Source: Streptomyces microflavus (GTDB lineage Bacteria; Actinomycetota; Actinomycetes; Streptomycetales; Streptomycetaceae). Taken from it: a DNA stretch of 64,000 bases. The stretch is taken from positions 1 through 64,000 of the forward strand of contig NZ_BMUG01000019.1 of the NCBI RefSeq assembly GCF_014650075.1, given 5' to 3'. The notes under the pieces are model-generated. The model did not search any database and had not been told where the DNA came from. It saw only the letters and a program-made list of their open reading frames with translations. Shown one piece after another: positions 26,216 through 35,113 of the stretch; position 1 is the first letter of the stretch; each line of letters opens with the position of its first letter. The position numbers and the translations under genes are program-made.

Positions 26216-27418
26216 GTGCCGGGCATACACGGACAACGCCGCACCACCCACCGGGCACGCCGTCGGGGAGCCCGCAGGCACGGCCTGCTGGCCGTCGCGT
26301 CGGCCGTCGTGGCGATCGGGGCCACGGCCGGCCTGATCGAGGCCGGGCAGGACGGGCGCCGGACCACGGCCGTCCCGGAGCCGACGCCTCCGCCGGTCCT
26401 CCAGCCGCTGCCCGCGGTCCCGACGCCCACCGCCGCGCCGCCGACCGCGTCCCCCTCCGCCGTCCCCACGACGGCCCCGCCGCCCTCACCGCGGCCCAAG
26501 GCCTCCCGTACGAGCGCCGCCCCCGCCGCGACATCCGCGGCCCCCGCCCCGGTCCCCAGGAACAGTCTCTTCCGCGACCCGGGGTCCCAGGTCGTCCAGT
26601 GGGTGCGGGCCAACCCCGACGACCCTCGCCGCCCGCTGATTGAGTCCCGGATCGCGGCGCAGCCGGCGGCGGTCTGGTTCGCGCAGTACAACCCGGGGCA
26701 GGTCGCCGCGGAGGTCCGCGCCGTCACCCGGGGCGCGGCCGCCGCCGGGCGGACCCCGGTGCTCGTCCCGTACGCCATACCCGACCGGGACTGCGGTGGC
26801 GCCTCGCAGGGCGGGGCGCCGGACGGCGCGGCGTACGACGCCTGGATACGGGAGTTCGCCGAGGGGCTCGGCGCGGGCCCGGCGATCGTCATCCTGGAAC
26901 CGGACGCCATCGCCCTCTCCGACTGCCTCACCGCCGAGGCTCGCGCGGCCCGCTTCGCCTCACTGGCCCGCGCCGGAGCCACCCTGCGCGCCGCCAACCC
27001 CAAGGCCCGGGTCTACTTCGACGGAGGCCACTCCGGCTGGCACCCCGCCCCGAAGCAGGCAGCCGCGCTCCGGGCTGCGGGGGTGACCACCAGCGGCGAC
27101 GGCATCTTCACCAACGTGGCCAACTTCCGCACCACCGCCGACGAGCGGGCCTACGCCCGCCAGGTGCTGGCCGCACTCGGCGGCCCCTCCAACCTCGGCG
27201 CCGTCATCGACACCAGCCGCAACGGCAACGGCGCGCCCCCGCCCGGCCAGTGGTGCGACCCCGAGGGCCGGGCGCTGGGGCAGACCCCCACGACGCGGAC
27301 CGGCGAGGACCGGATCGACGCGTACCTGTGGGTGAAGCTGCCGGGGGAGTCCGACGGCTGCTCGGCCGCGCCGGGTGCCTTCTCCCCGGAGTACGCCCAC
27401 GGACTGGCAACCGGCTGA
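26216..27418 (+). CDS. glycoside hydrolase family 6 (endoglucanase/cellobiohydrolase type), membrane-anchored or secreted
   Basis: A 400-residue GH6 enzyme that should cleave beta-1,4-glucan. An Arg-rich start (RRTTHRARRRGARRHG) leads into a hydrophobic segment (LLAVASAVVAIGATAGLI), then an ~85-residue Pro/Thr/Ser/Ala linker, then the catalytic domain. Both family signatures are exact: VPYAIPDRDC (about 185-194) with the proton-donor Asp, and VILEPDAI (about 225-232). There is no carbohydrate-binding module. No clean signal cleavage site is seen, so an N-terminal anchor is possible. The GTG at 26216 is chosen because AAGGGG lies 9 nt upstream; the frame stays open far upstream through antisense DNA of the DUF5995 gene, which is not coding. 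Confidence 0.88.
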   Translation: MPGIHGQRRTTHRARRRGARRHGLLAVASAVVAIGATAGLIEAGQDGRRTTAVPEPTPPPVLQPLPAVPTPTAAPPTASPSAVPTTAPPPSPRPKASRTSAAPAATSAAPAPVPRNSLFRDPGSQVVQWVRANPDDPRRPLIESRIAAQPAAVWFAQYNPGQVAAEVRAVTRGAAAAGRTPVLVPYAIPDRDCGGASQGGAPDGAAYDAWIREFAEGLGAGPAIVILEPDAIALSDCLTAEARAARFASLARAGATLRAANPKARVYFDGGHSGWHPAPKQAAALRAAGVTTSGDGIFTNVANFRTTADERAYARQVLAALGGPSNLGAVIDTSRNGNGAPPPGQWCDPEGRALGQTPTTRTGEDRIDAYLWVKLPGESDGCSAAPGAFSPEYAHGLATG

Positions 27419-27423
27419 CCCCG

Positions 27424-27483
27424 TGAGGCCGTCGAGGGCCTGCCGGTCCCGCATGAGGCCGTCGAGGGCCCGCCGGTCCTGCG
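27424..27483. repeat. 30-bp tandem duplication after the GH6 gene
   Basis: Two 30-bp copies (27424-27453 and 27454-27483), each starting TGAGGCCGTCGAGGGCC, differ at three positions. They lie just after the GH6 stop and end 7 bp before the NCS2 permease stop. Confidence 0.8.
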
Positions 27484-27489
27484 TCCGGT

Positions 27490-28896
27490 TCAGGACTTCC
27501 CGGGCCCGGGATCCGTGTCGCCGGACTCCTCGTCGTACGCCGACGTGCCGGAGTCCAACAGTGGTTCCTGGGTCTTGAGGTGCGCCGGGGCGAAGGCGCG
27601 CAGCACGTGGTAGCCGGTGATCACGACGAGGGTGCCGAGCGCGATGCCGCCCAGCTCGAAGTTGTCGCCGATCTTCAGGCTGACCCCGCCGACGCCGATG
27701 ATGATGCCCGCGGCGGCCGGGACGAGGTTGAGCGGATTGCGCAGGTCCACCCGGCCGTTGAGCCAGATCTGCGCACCGAGCAGGCCGATCATCCCGTACA
27801 GGATCACGGTGATCCCGCCGAGCACCCCGCCCGGGATCGCCGCGACGACCGCGCCGAACTTGGGGCAGAGGCCGAAGAGCAGGGCGAAGCAGGCCGCAGC
27901 CCAGTAGGCGGCCGTGGAGTAGACGCGGGTCGCGGCCATCACGCCGATGTTCTCGGAGTACGTGGTGTTGGGCGGGCCGCCCACGGCGGTGGAGAGCATC
28001 GACGCGGCGCCGTCCGCCGCGATGGCGGTGCCGAGCTTGTCGTCCAGCGAGTCGCCGGTCATCTCGCCGACGGCCTTCACGTGCCCCGCGTTCTCCGCGA
28101 CCAGCGCGATCACCACGGGCAGGGCGACCAGGATCGCGGACCACTCGAAGGCCGGGGCGTGGAAGGACGGCAGGCCGATCCAGTCCGCAGCGCCCACGCC
28201 CGACAGGTCCAGGCGCCAGTGGTCGACGGCCGCCGCTCCGCCCGCCGGGGAGTGGATCTTCCCGAACACCAGGTCCAGCACCCAGGAGAGCAGATAGCCG
28301 AAGACCAGCCCCAGGAAGATCGCGATCCGGGAGAGGAAGCCGCGCAGGCACACCACGGCCAGCCCGGTGAAGAGCATCACCAGCAGCGCGGTCCACTGGT
28401 CCTGCGGCCAGTACGTCGAGGCGGTCACCGGCGCCAGGTTGAAGCCGATGAGCATCACGACCGCGCCGGTCACCACGGGCGGCATCGCCGCGTGGATGAT
28501 CCGCGCGCCGAACCGCTGCACCGCGAGGCCCACCAGGAACAGCGCCGCGCCGACCACCAGCACCGCGCCCGTGACGGTCGCGCTGTCACCGCCGCTCGCC
28601 CGGATGGTGGCCGCGACCCCGACGAAGGAGAGCGAGCACCCCAGATAGCTGGGCACCCGGCCCTTGGTGGCCAGCAGGAAGATCGCGGTCGCGACCCCGG
28701 ACATCATGATCGCGAGGTTCGGGTCCAGACCCATCAGGACCGGAGCGACGAACGACGCCCCGAACATCGCGACCACGTGCTGTGCGCCGAGGCCGAAGGT
28801 ACGGGGCCAGGAGAGCCGCTCGTCGGGGCGCACCACCGCCCCGGGCGCGGGGGTCTTCCCGTCGCCGTGCAAGGTCCAGCGCACGCCGAGGCTCAT
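27490..28896 (-). CDS. NCS2 family uracil-xanthine permease
   Basis: A 468-residue membrane transporter for uracil or xanthine-type nucleobases, proton-coupled. The NCS2 core is clear: LGAQHVVAMFGASFVAPVLMG at the first helix, the signature ALVAENAGHVKAVGEMTG with substrate-binding Glu, and GGPPNTTYSENIGVMAATRVYST. About 12-14 hydrophobic helices. The start at 28896 (MSLGVRW) is chosen since AGGGAG lies upstream; the frame continues 21 codons further without a site. The C-terminal tail is acidic and hydrophilic. Xanthine versus uracil specificity cannot be told. Confidence 0.92.
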   Translation of the reverse strand: MSLGVRWTLHGDGKTPAPGAVVRPDERLSWPRTFGLGAQHVVAMFGASFVAPVLMGLDPNLAIMMSGVATAIFLLATKGRVPSYLGCSLSFVGVAATIRASGGDSATVTGAVLVVGAALFLVGLAVQRFGARIIHAAMPPVVTGAVVMLIGFNLAPVTASTYWPQDQWTALLVMLFTGLAVVCLRGFLSRIAIFLGLVFGYLLSWVLDLVFGKIHSPAGGAAAVDHWRLDLSGVGAADWIGLPSFHAPAFEWSAILVALPVVIALVAENAGHVKAVGEMTGDSLDDKLGTAIAADGAASMLSTAVGGPPNTTYSENIGVMAATRVYSTAAYWAAACFALLFGLCPKFGAVVAAIPGGVLGGITVILYGMIGLLGAQIWLNGRVDLRNPLNLVPAAAGIIIGVGGVSLKIGDNFELGGIALGTLVVITGYHVLRAFAPAHLKTQEPLLDSGTSAYDEESGDTDPGPGKS

Positions 28897-29035
28897 GGTT
28901 GCTCCCTGAAGGTCTGCTCGGTGTGCCGGCCGGTCTGCGACCCGGTAATCGGTGTTCACCTGCGGAAAAGATCAGCGCCATGGTAGTGGTGCGGCGTGCG
29001 GCCACCTCGCGGAGGCCTCCCGCCGCGTCCAGGGC

Positions 29036-30262
29036 TCAGCTCCCCGACGGGCTCTTCGCCGGCACACCGCCCACCGCCGAGCCGGTGACCTTCCGGTCGC
29101 CCGCCCGCAGCACCCCGGCGCCCAGCACCAGGCCGAACGCCAGCGCGGTCACCACGCCGAAGGACACCACCAGCGAGGTCGCCTCCGCCAGCGAACCGAT
29201 CGCCGAGGGGGCGATCAGACCCGAGGTGTACGTGATGGTCGCGACGCCAGCGATGGCCTGGCTCGGGTTCGGCCCGCTGCGCCCGGCCGCCGCGAAGGCC
29301 AGCGGCACGACGACCGCCACACCGAGGCCCAGCAGCCCGAAGCCGCACATCGCCGCCGCCGGAGCGGGCGAGAACACCACCAGCAGCCCGCCCGTGGTGG
29401 CCAGCACCCCTCCCGCCCGTACGGTCCGCACCGCGCCGAACCGGTCCACGATCCGGTCCCCGGCCAGCCGCGCCACCGCCATCGTCAGGGCGAAGGCCGT
29501 GGTGGAGGCGGCCGCGACCCCGTCCGAGCTGCCCAGGATGTCCCGCAGGTAGACCGCCGACCAGTCGAGGCTGGCGCCCTCCGCGAACACCGCGCAGAAC
29601 CCGACGGCCCCGATGATCAGCGCCGACTTCGGCGGCAGGGTGAAGCGCGGCGGCGGCTCCTCGTCCGGTTCGCTGCGCAGATCCAGCACGCCCCGGCAGG
29701 CGAGCAGCCCCAGCGCCGTCAGCACCAGCGCGGCGAGCGTGTGGTGGAGGCGGGCGTCGGCGCCGATGTGGGCGGCGACCGTGCCCGCCGCCGAACCGAT
29801 CAGCGCGCCCACGCTCCACATCCCGTGCAGCCCCGACATGATCGACTTGTCGAGACGGTTCTCCACCTCCACGCCGAGGGCGTTCATCGCCACGTCGGAC
29901 ATCCCTGCTGTGGCCCCGTAGACGAAGAGGACGGCGCACAGCGTCAGCAGGTTCGGCGCCAGTGCGGGCAGGATCAGCGCCAGCGTCCACAGGGCGAGCA
30001 GTCCGCGCAGGGCGGTCCGCGCGCCGAAGCGGTGGCTGATCCGGCCCGCCAGCGGCATCGTGATCGAGGCGCCGATCGCCGGGAAGGCCAGCGCGAGGCC
30101 GAGCTGGCCGGCGCTCACCCCGGCGTGGTCCTGGATCCAGGGCACCCGGGTCGCGAAGCTGCCGGTCACCGCCCCGTGCACCGCGAAGACGGTGGCGACG
30201 GCGACCCTGGCCCGCTTCACCTGCTCCGTGCTGTAGACCGCGGCGGTCGGTTCCTTCGTCAT
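29036..30262 (-). CDS. MFS transporter
   Basis: A 408-residue major facilitator protein with about 12 membrane segments. It begins MTKEPTAAVYSTEQVKRARVAVATVFAVHGAVTGSF (shown as the region, not a motif), with the loop AGRISHRFGARTALRGL after helix 2 and AGDRIVDRFGAVRTVRAGG after helix 8, the usual MFS loop motifs. The start is set at 30262 because AGGGGAGGG is upstream; 61 further in-frame codons lack support and overlap the divergent operator. It is divergent from a ROK-family repressor with a palindromic site between them, so it is probably induced by a sugar or sugar-like compound. Confidence 0.9.
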   Translation of the reverse strand: MTKEPTAAVYSTEQVKRARVAVATVFAVHGAVTGSFATRVPWIQDHAGVSAGQLGLALAFPAIGASITMPLAGRISHRFGARTALRGLLALWTLALILPALAPNLLTLCAVLFVYGATAGMSDVAMNALGVEVENRLDKSIMSGLHGMWSVGALIGSAAGTVAAHIGADARLHHTLAALVLTALGLLACRGVLDLRSEPDEEPPPRFTLPPKSALIIGAVGFCAVFAEGASLDWSAVYLRDILGSSDGVAAASTTAFALTMAVARLAGDRIVDRFGAVRTVRAGGVLATTGGLLVVFSPAPAAAMCGFGLLGLGVAVVVPLAFAAAGRSGPNPSQAIAGVATITYTSGLIAPSAIGSLAEATSLVVSFGVVTALAFGLVLGAGVLRAGDRKVTGSAVGGVPAKSPSGS

Positions 30263-30339
30263 GCGGTTGTGCCCTCCCCTGAGGAATCCGGTGCGCAGGC
30301 CTGTCCCGGCGCTCCCGCTCCCCATTGCGTCGCGTAAAC

Positions 30340-30360
30340 TATCAGGAACCCTGCCTGATA
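30340..30360. promoter_or_regulatory. palindromic operator between MFS and ROK genes
   Basis: TATCAGG-AACCCTG-CCTGATA is a perfect 7-bp inverted repeat, extended by ACTA on the left and TAAATAGT on the right, centred at 30350. It is AT-rich against the background and lies in the divergent promoter region. ROK repressors bind such sites, so autoregulation plus control of the MFS gene is likely. Confidence 0.65.
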
Positions 30361-30432
30361 AATAGTTCTTTCGGGAAGCGCTTGCCGCCGACCCGGGAAA
30401 GAGGCTCCGCAGTGGTCTGGAAGGATCCCGGT

Positions 30433-31614
30433 ATGCCCGCATCACCGAGCACGGCTCGGGCCATCAACGACCGGCTCGCCCTGCGACTGCTGCAGCAGGA
30501 CGGCCCGTTGACGGCCACCCAGCTCAAGACCCTCACCGGACTCTCCCGCCCCACCGTCGCCGACCTGGTCGAGCGGCTCCAGGGCGCCGGGCTGATCCAT
30601 GTCGTCGGCGAGTCGGGCGCGGTCCGCCGGGGCCCCAACGCGAAGCTGTACGGGATCGTCGCCGACCGGGCCCATCTCGCCGCCCTCGACGTGCGCACCG
30701 GAAGCGTCTCCGTGGTGGTCGCCGATCTGCTGGGGGCCACGCTCGCGGAGGCCACCCTGCCCATCACCGGCGACGCCGGGACCGGGCCCGCCGTCGAGCA
30801 GGCCGTCGCCCTCCTGGAGCGCACGGCCCGTCGGGCGGGGTCCGTACCGCTGCACAGCGTCGGCATCGGGGCCCCGGGTCTGATCGACCCGGTCACCGGC
30901 GAACTGCGCGACAGCTCCGGCCTGCCCGCCTGGCACCGGGGCCTGGTCCGGGTCCTCCAGCAGCGGCTGCCGGCGACCGTGCTCGTCGAGAACGAGACCA
31001 ACCTCGCCGCCGTCGCGGAACACCGGGCCGGGGCCGCCCTCGACCGCGAGACCTTCGTCCTGATCTGGCTGGGCCAGGGCATCGGGGCCGCCGTGATGCT
31101 CGACGGCAAGCTGCGGCAGGGCGCCTCCGGGGGCGCGGGGGAGATCGGCTTCCTGCCGGTGCCCGGGGTGGCCGGACTGCCCTCGGCCGTCGACTGCGAG
31201 GGTGGCTTCTACTCCCTGGCCGGCTCGGCCGCCCTCTGCGAACTCGCCGCCCGGCACGGCATCGAGCCTCCCCCGGACACGGCCCAGGAGGCGACCGCCG
31301 TGGCGGCCGTGCGCACCGCCCTTGCGGCGGGGGAGCGCGGGGAGCCGTTCCTGAACGAGCTGGCCGACCGCCTCGCCCTCGGGGCCGCGGCCGTCGTCTC
31401 GGTCCTGGACCCCGGCTGCGTACTCCTGGCGGGCGCGGTCGGTGAGGCCGGCGGGCCCCCGCTCGCCGCCCGGGTGGAGGAGCGCCTCGCCCTGATGTCA
31501 CCGCTGCGCACCGAGGTCCGGGCGGGCTCGCTGGGGGACGGGGCCGTACTGCGCGGGGCGCTGATCGCGGCCCGGGACGCGGCACAGGAGGCGCTGTTCG
31601 CACCGGGGGGCTGA
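30433..31614 (+). CDS. ROK family transcriptional regulator
   Basis: A 393-residue ROK repressor. N-terminal winged HTH: LALRLLQQDGPLTATQLKTLTGLSRPTVADLVERL (region about residues 12-48). The ROK sugar-kinase-like domain shows VGIGAPGLIDPVTG, ENETNLAAVAE and GIGAAVMLDGKLRQGASGGAGEIGF. The CxCGxxGC(x)E zinc motif of ROK kinases is reduced to a single Cys in AVDCEGGFYSL. The ATG at 30433 is preferred because GGAAGGA is 7 nt upstream; GTG at 30412 would add seven residues. Divergent from the MFS gene it presumably controls. Its 3' end runs into a tandem repeat. Confidence 0.92.
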   Translation: MPASPSTARAINDRLALRLLQQDGPLTATQLKTLTGLSRPTVADLVERLQGAGLIHVVGESGAVRRGPNAKLYGIVADRAHLAALDVRTGSVSVVVADLLGATLAEATLPITGDAGTGPAVEQAVALLERTARRAGSVPLHSVGIGAPGLIDPVTGELRDSSGLPAWHRGLVRVLQQRLPATVLVENETNLAAVAEHRAGAALDRETFVLIWLGQGIGAAVMLDGKLRQGASGGAGEIGFLPVPGVAGLPSAVDCEGGFYSLAGSAALCELAARHGIEPPPDTAQEATAVAAVRTALAAGERGEPFLNELADRLALGAAAVVSVLDPGCVLLAGAVGEAGGPPLAARVEERLALMSPLRTEVRAGSLGDGAVLRGALIAARDAAQEALFAPGG

Positions 31615-31712
31615 CCCGGCCCCGCTGTTCGGGCCGGGAGGCCTACCCACCCCCAGTTCGCACCGGGAGGCTCACCTGCCCCCTGTTCGCACCGGGGGAG
31701 GCCGACCCGCCC
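31594..31712. repeat. four degenerate ~30-bp tandem repeats across the ROK stop codon
   Basis: Units start at 31594, 31625, 31654 and 31683 (periods 31, 29, 29) and share a (C)(T/A)GTTCGCACCGGG core followed by AGGCC(G/T)ACC. The first unit encodes the last residues and the stop of the ROK protein; the rest is noncoding. Confidence 0.75.
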
Positions 31713-31733
31713 CACCGGACCGCCGTGTGGTGC

Positions 31734-32480
31734 TCAGCCCGTACGGCGGTGGTGCCGGGCCAGGAACTCCTCGAACGTCACGGTCCCCACCGCGTGCTCC
31801 GGGCTCAGATGGCCGCCGCTCCGGTACGCCGCGTACGCCTTCCCCGCCAGCCGCACCGGCACCACCCGCCGCTTGCGTCCCGTCGCCCGGAGGTAGGCCG
31901 CGGCCAGGCCGGTCAGCTCCCGGACCTCGGGCCCGCCCATGTCCGGCACCCGGCCCGCCGGCGGACCGGCGGCCAGGGCGGCCAGCCGGCCGGCGACCTC
32001 GCCGCTGTCGACGGGCTGGACCGACACCCCGGCGGGCACCGGCAGCACGGGGAGCTTCGCCGCGCCGGAGACGACGGACAGGACCAGGTCGTGGAACTGG
32101 GTGGTCCGCTGGATCGTCGCGCCGATCCCGGAGTCCTCGATCATCCGCTCGACCCGGTGCTTGACCGTGTAGTAGCCGAGCGGCACCCGGTCCACGCCCA
32201 CGATCGAGATGTAGACCAGATGGGGCACCCGGGCCCGCTTCGCGGCCTCGATGAGGAACCCCGCCGCCCGGTCGTCGCCGCCGCGCGGCGCGCTGGCGCA
32301 GTGGATGATCGCGTCCACCCCGTCGACCGCCGCGTCCAGCCCCCTGCCGTCGCGCAGGTCGACGGCGTACGACGGGGAGCGCCGGCTGAGACCGCGTACA
32401 TCGGCGCCTTGGCCGCGCAGCCGTTCGGCGACCTGACGGCCGAGCGTTCCGGTGGCGCCGGTGACCAGAATCGTCGTCAT
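31734..32480 (-). CDS. NAD(P)-binding NmrA/atypical SDR family protein
   Basis: A 248-residue Rossmann protein. The N-terminus MTTILVTGATGTLGRQVAERL carries the atypical SDR motif GxxGxxG. GLSRRSP would contact the NADP phosphate, and HLVYISIVGVDRVPLGYYTVKHRVERM keeps a Y-x-x-x-K pair. The SDR catalytic Tyr/Lys geometry looks partly preserved, so it may be a reductase, isomerase or a redox-sensing protein. No operon partner. Transcribed convergently with the ROK gene, separated by the tandem repeats. Confidence 0.85.
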   Translation of the reverse strand: MTTILVTGATGTLGRQVAERLRGQGADVRGLSRRSPSYAVDLRDGRGLDAAVDGVDAIIHCASAPRGGDDRAAGFLIEAAKRARVPHLVYISIVGVDRVPLGYYTVKHRVERMIEDSGIGATIQRTTQFHDLVLSVVSGAAKLPVLPVPAGVSVQPVDSGEVAGRLAALAAGPPAGRVPDMGGPEVRELTGLAAAYLRATGRKRRVVPVRLAGKAYAAYRSGGHLSPEHAVGTVTFEEFLARHHRRTG

Positions 32481-32523
32481 GGGGCCAGCCTGCCAGAGGC
32501 GGGATCCGGTCGCGGCAGGAGCG

Positions 32524-32558
32524 CGTGAAGCCCCGGCCGGGGACGCCGGGGCTTCACG
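32524..32558 (-). terminator. terminator hairpin after the large chitinase gene
   Basis: CGTGAAGCCCCGGC / GCCGGGGCTTCACG is a perfect 14-bp stem with a 7-nt loop, 50 nt past the chitinase stop on its strand. Confidence 0.75.
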
Positions 32559-32607
32559 TGTGGTGCGAGGAGTTCACAGGGGCGATGCGCTCACCCCCGT
32601 ACAGGAG

Positions 32608-34971
32608 CTAGCAGGCGCCGAGGTCCTTCCAGACGCCCCACTCGCCCGTGGTGCCGGGCTTCTCGCCCTTCGTCCACCACGAGGCCTTCCACTGGTGGCC
32701 GTCCTGGCTGACGGTGGAGCCGCCGCCGTACTCGGTGGTCGCGACCCACGCCGGGGCCGAGCAGGTGCCGCCCGGCTGCGTCGGGGTCGGCGTCGGAGTG
32801 GGGCCGGTCGGGTCCGGGGTCGGCGTCGGCGTCGGGTTCGTGCCGGTGCCGGGCTCGACCAGGGTGGTGCCACGGGCCAGGTCGCCGGCGAGGGAGTAGG
32901 ACTTGCCGCCGAAGGTCACGGTCCAGTTGGACGGCGTGGAGGTCGGCAGGTAGTAGACGAAGTCCAGCTCCACCGAGGCGCCGGGGGCCACGGTCTGCCA
33001 GGCCGGGAGCTTCAGGGAGACCCTGTTGTAGGGGCCCTTGAGCCCGCCGACGTTGTTGGCCGCCGTGTGGTCGCTGCGGATGATCGACGTACCGAAGCCG
33101 GACTGGTCCTTGGCGTTGGCCGGGGCGGAGGTGGAGTAGTCGAACTGGAACTCCGTACCGCCGGGCAGCGTGGCCTTGGTGCGGTTGGTGATCTTCAGCT
33201 TGGGGCTGATCGGGTAGTTGGAGTCACCGAGGGCGAACTGGTTGAACGAGACGTCGATGTCGACGGCCTGGGCCGGCAGGTCGACCGTGGAGCGCTTCGC
33301 GCCGTACGGGGTGGCCGACTTGAACGCGTCGTACATCGCCGTGGTCAGCGTGTTGCCGGTCTCGTACTGGCCCTTGGCGGCGTTCCACTGGTAGTCGCCC
33401 GCCAGCTCCCAGATCATCGTGCCGCCGATGCCCTTGTCGACCACGTAGTCGGCCTTGGTCTTGACGGACTGCTCGTCCTCGGTGGAGAGGAAGACCTTCT
33501 TCTGGGCGTTCCACAGCCACGGGGCGACCAGCGTCGAGTCGTACTTGCGGACGTAGGTGCCGGTCAGCTGGGTGTTGGCGGGGAAGCCGTAGTCGGTGAG
33601 GTAGTCGCCGACGATGCCCTTCTCCAGGTTCTTCGCGTGCCACATCGGGTTGGAACCGGCCGGCGACTCCTGGCCGTTGGTGTCCTTGTCGTGCCACAGG
33701 TTGTCGATGCCGACCGCGCCGTCACCGCACTTGGTCAGCCCCGCGCCCGCCGGACAGGTGGTCGTGGCGGCCTTGCCCCACAGGCCGTCGGTGCCGCCCT
33801 GGACGTTCTTGAAGCCGCGGGTGTAGTACGGCAGGCCGATGTTGATCCGGCCGGCCGGCATCGAGCCGCGGAAGTAGTGGTAGGCCCAGTCGGTGTTGAG
33901 GTAGCCGACCCCGCCGTACTGCGAGGTCGAGTACACGCCCGCCTGCGCCAGCTCGTTGTCCTTGCCGTCGTCGAACAGCTGGGCGTTCGGACCGACGTAC
34001 TCGTTCCAGGCGCCGTGCAGGTCGTAGGACATGATGTTGACGTAGTCCAGGTACTTCTGCATCTGGTACGTCTCCATGCCCCGCAGCAGGTAGCCGGAGG
34101 AGGGGGCGGCGACGGTCAGCAGGTAGTGCTTGCCGTCGGCGGCGCCCGCGCGGTCGAGCTTCTCGCGCAGGGTCTTCATCAGGGCGTCGTAGCCCTTGAC
34201 CAGACCGGCGCGGCGGCCGTTGGCCAGCGTGTGGTCCATGGGGTTGCCCGCGTCCTTCATGGACGTGGCGTACTCGTAGTCGATGTCGACACCGTTGAAG
34301 CCGTACTTCTTGATGAAGGTGACGGCGGAGTCGGCGAAGGTGTTGATGCCGGTCTGGTTGACCGAGCCGTCGGCGTTGGTCGCCATCGAGTAGAAGCCGC
34401 CGGAGTTGACGCGCTCGCCGTCGGGGCCGAAGTAGCCGCCGGTCTCGGCCCAGCCGCCCACGGAGACGAGGGTCTTCACGTCCGGGTGCTGCTTCTTGTA
34501 CTTGGTCAGCAGGTTGAAGTGCCCCTTGTAGGGGAGCGTCGGGTCCATCTCGGCGCCTGCGACACCGGGCCAGGTCATCCCGGTGGAGGCGTTGTCGGCG
34601 CTGTCGGGGCCGACCGAGAGCTTGTTGGAGCTGTCGACGTGCGCGAAGGCGTAGTTGAGGTGCGTGACCTTGTCCCAGGGGATGTTCGGGACCAGGTAGG
34701 CGTCCTTGCCGTCCTTGCCGGTACGCCAGTTGGTGAAGTAACCGATGACGCGGCGCTTGTGGTCCGCGCCCATCTTCTCGCGTCCTTCACCGTCGTAGAC
34801 GGAGCAGTAGGGGACGTCGACACCGGGGGTCTTGTAGAGCCCGTCGGGGCGACAGGACTCCTGGTCGACGGCGGCGGCCGACGGGGTGGCGGCGAGGGAG
34901 GTCATCAGCAGGCCGGCGACAGCGGCGCCGGCGGCGAGCAGCGAGGCTCTCGCTCTGGTGGGGGACAGCAT
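32608..34971 (-). CDS. secreted GH18 chitinase with chitin-binding C-terminus
   Basis: A 787-residue secreted endo-chitinase. Signal peptide (about 1-34): SPTRARASLLAAGAAVAGLLMTSLAATPSAAA (shown here as the N-terminal region). The GH18 domain has the catalytic DxxDxDxE as FNGVDIDYEYA near residue 228, SVGGWAETGG, and MSYDLHGAWNEYVG. After it come a ChiC-like beta domain (about 560-700), a TP-repeat linker (PTPTPTPDPTGPTPTPTPT) and a terminal CBM5/12 chitin-binding module with WVATTEYGGGS and WKASWWTKGEKPG. The ATG at 34971 follows AGGAGG by 9 nt. Two DasR-like boxes lie upstream, so expression should follow N-acetylglucosamine and chitin availability. Confidence 0.95.
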   Translation of the reverse strand: MLSPTRARASLLAAGAAVAGLLMTSLAATPSAAAVDQESCRPDGLYKTPGVDVPYCSVYDGEGREKMGADHKRRVIGYFTNWRTGKDGKDAYLVPNIPWDKVTHLNYAFAHVDSSNKLSVGPDSADNASTGMTWPGVAGAEMDPTLPYKGHFNLLTKYKKQHPDVKTLVSVGGWAETGGYFGPDGERVNSGGFYSMATNADGSVNQTGINTFADSAVTFIKKYGFNGVDIDYEYATSMKDAGNPMDHTLANGRRAGLVKGYDALMKTLREKLDRAGAADGKHYLLTVAAPSSGYLLRGMETYQMQKYLDYVNIMSYDLHGAWNEYVGPNAQLFDDGKDNELAQAGVYSTSQYGGVGYLNTDWAYHYFRGSMPAGRINIGLPYYTRGFKNVQGGTDGLWGKAATTTCPAGAGLTKCGDGAVGIDNLWHDKDTNGQESPAGSNPMWHAKNLEKGIVGDYLTDYGFPANTQLTGTYVRKYDSTLVAPWLWNAQKKVFLSTEDEQSVKTKADYVVDKGIGGTMIWELAGDYQWNAAKGQYETGNTLTTAMYDAFKSATPYGAKRSTVDLPAQAVDIDVSFNQFALGDSNYPISPKLKITNRTKATLPGGTEFQFDYSTSAPANAKDQSGFGTSIIRSDHTAANNVGGLKGPYNRVSLKLPAWQTVAPGASVELDFVYYLPTSTPSNWTVTFGGKSYSLAGDLARGTTLVEPGTGTNPTPTPTPDPTGPTPTPTPTQPGGTCSAPAWVATTEYGGGSTVSQDGHQWKASWWTKGEKPGTTGEWGVWKDLGAC

Positions 34972-35091
34972 GTGGACGTTCCTCCTGGGGAGGTCGGCAG
35001 AACACAACTGGCAAAAAAAGGGGATGGGTCGTGTCGGGGTCCCGGTGTGCGCACACCGTGGGACCGAACCTCGGAGGTGACGCAGAGATTA

Positions 35092-35107
35092 AGAGGACTA
35101 GACCAGT
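35092..35107 (-). promoter_or_regulatory. DasR-like (dre) box 1 of the large chitinase
   Basis: AGAGGACTAGACCAGT (+ strand) resembles the dre consensus A-C/G-TGGTCTAGACCA-C/G-T. It is one of a pair with a 22-nt repeat. The same pair occurs at the second chitinase. Confidence 0.75.
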
Positions 35108-35113
35108 GCGTCA

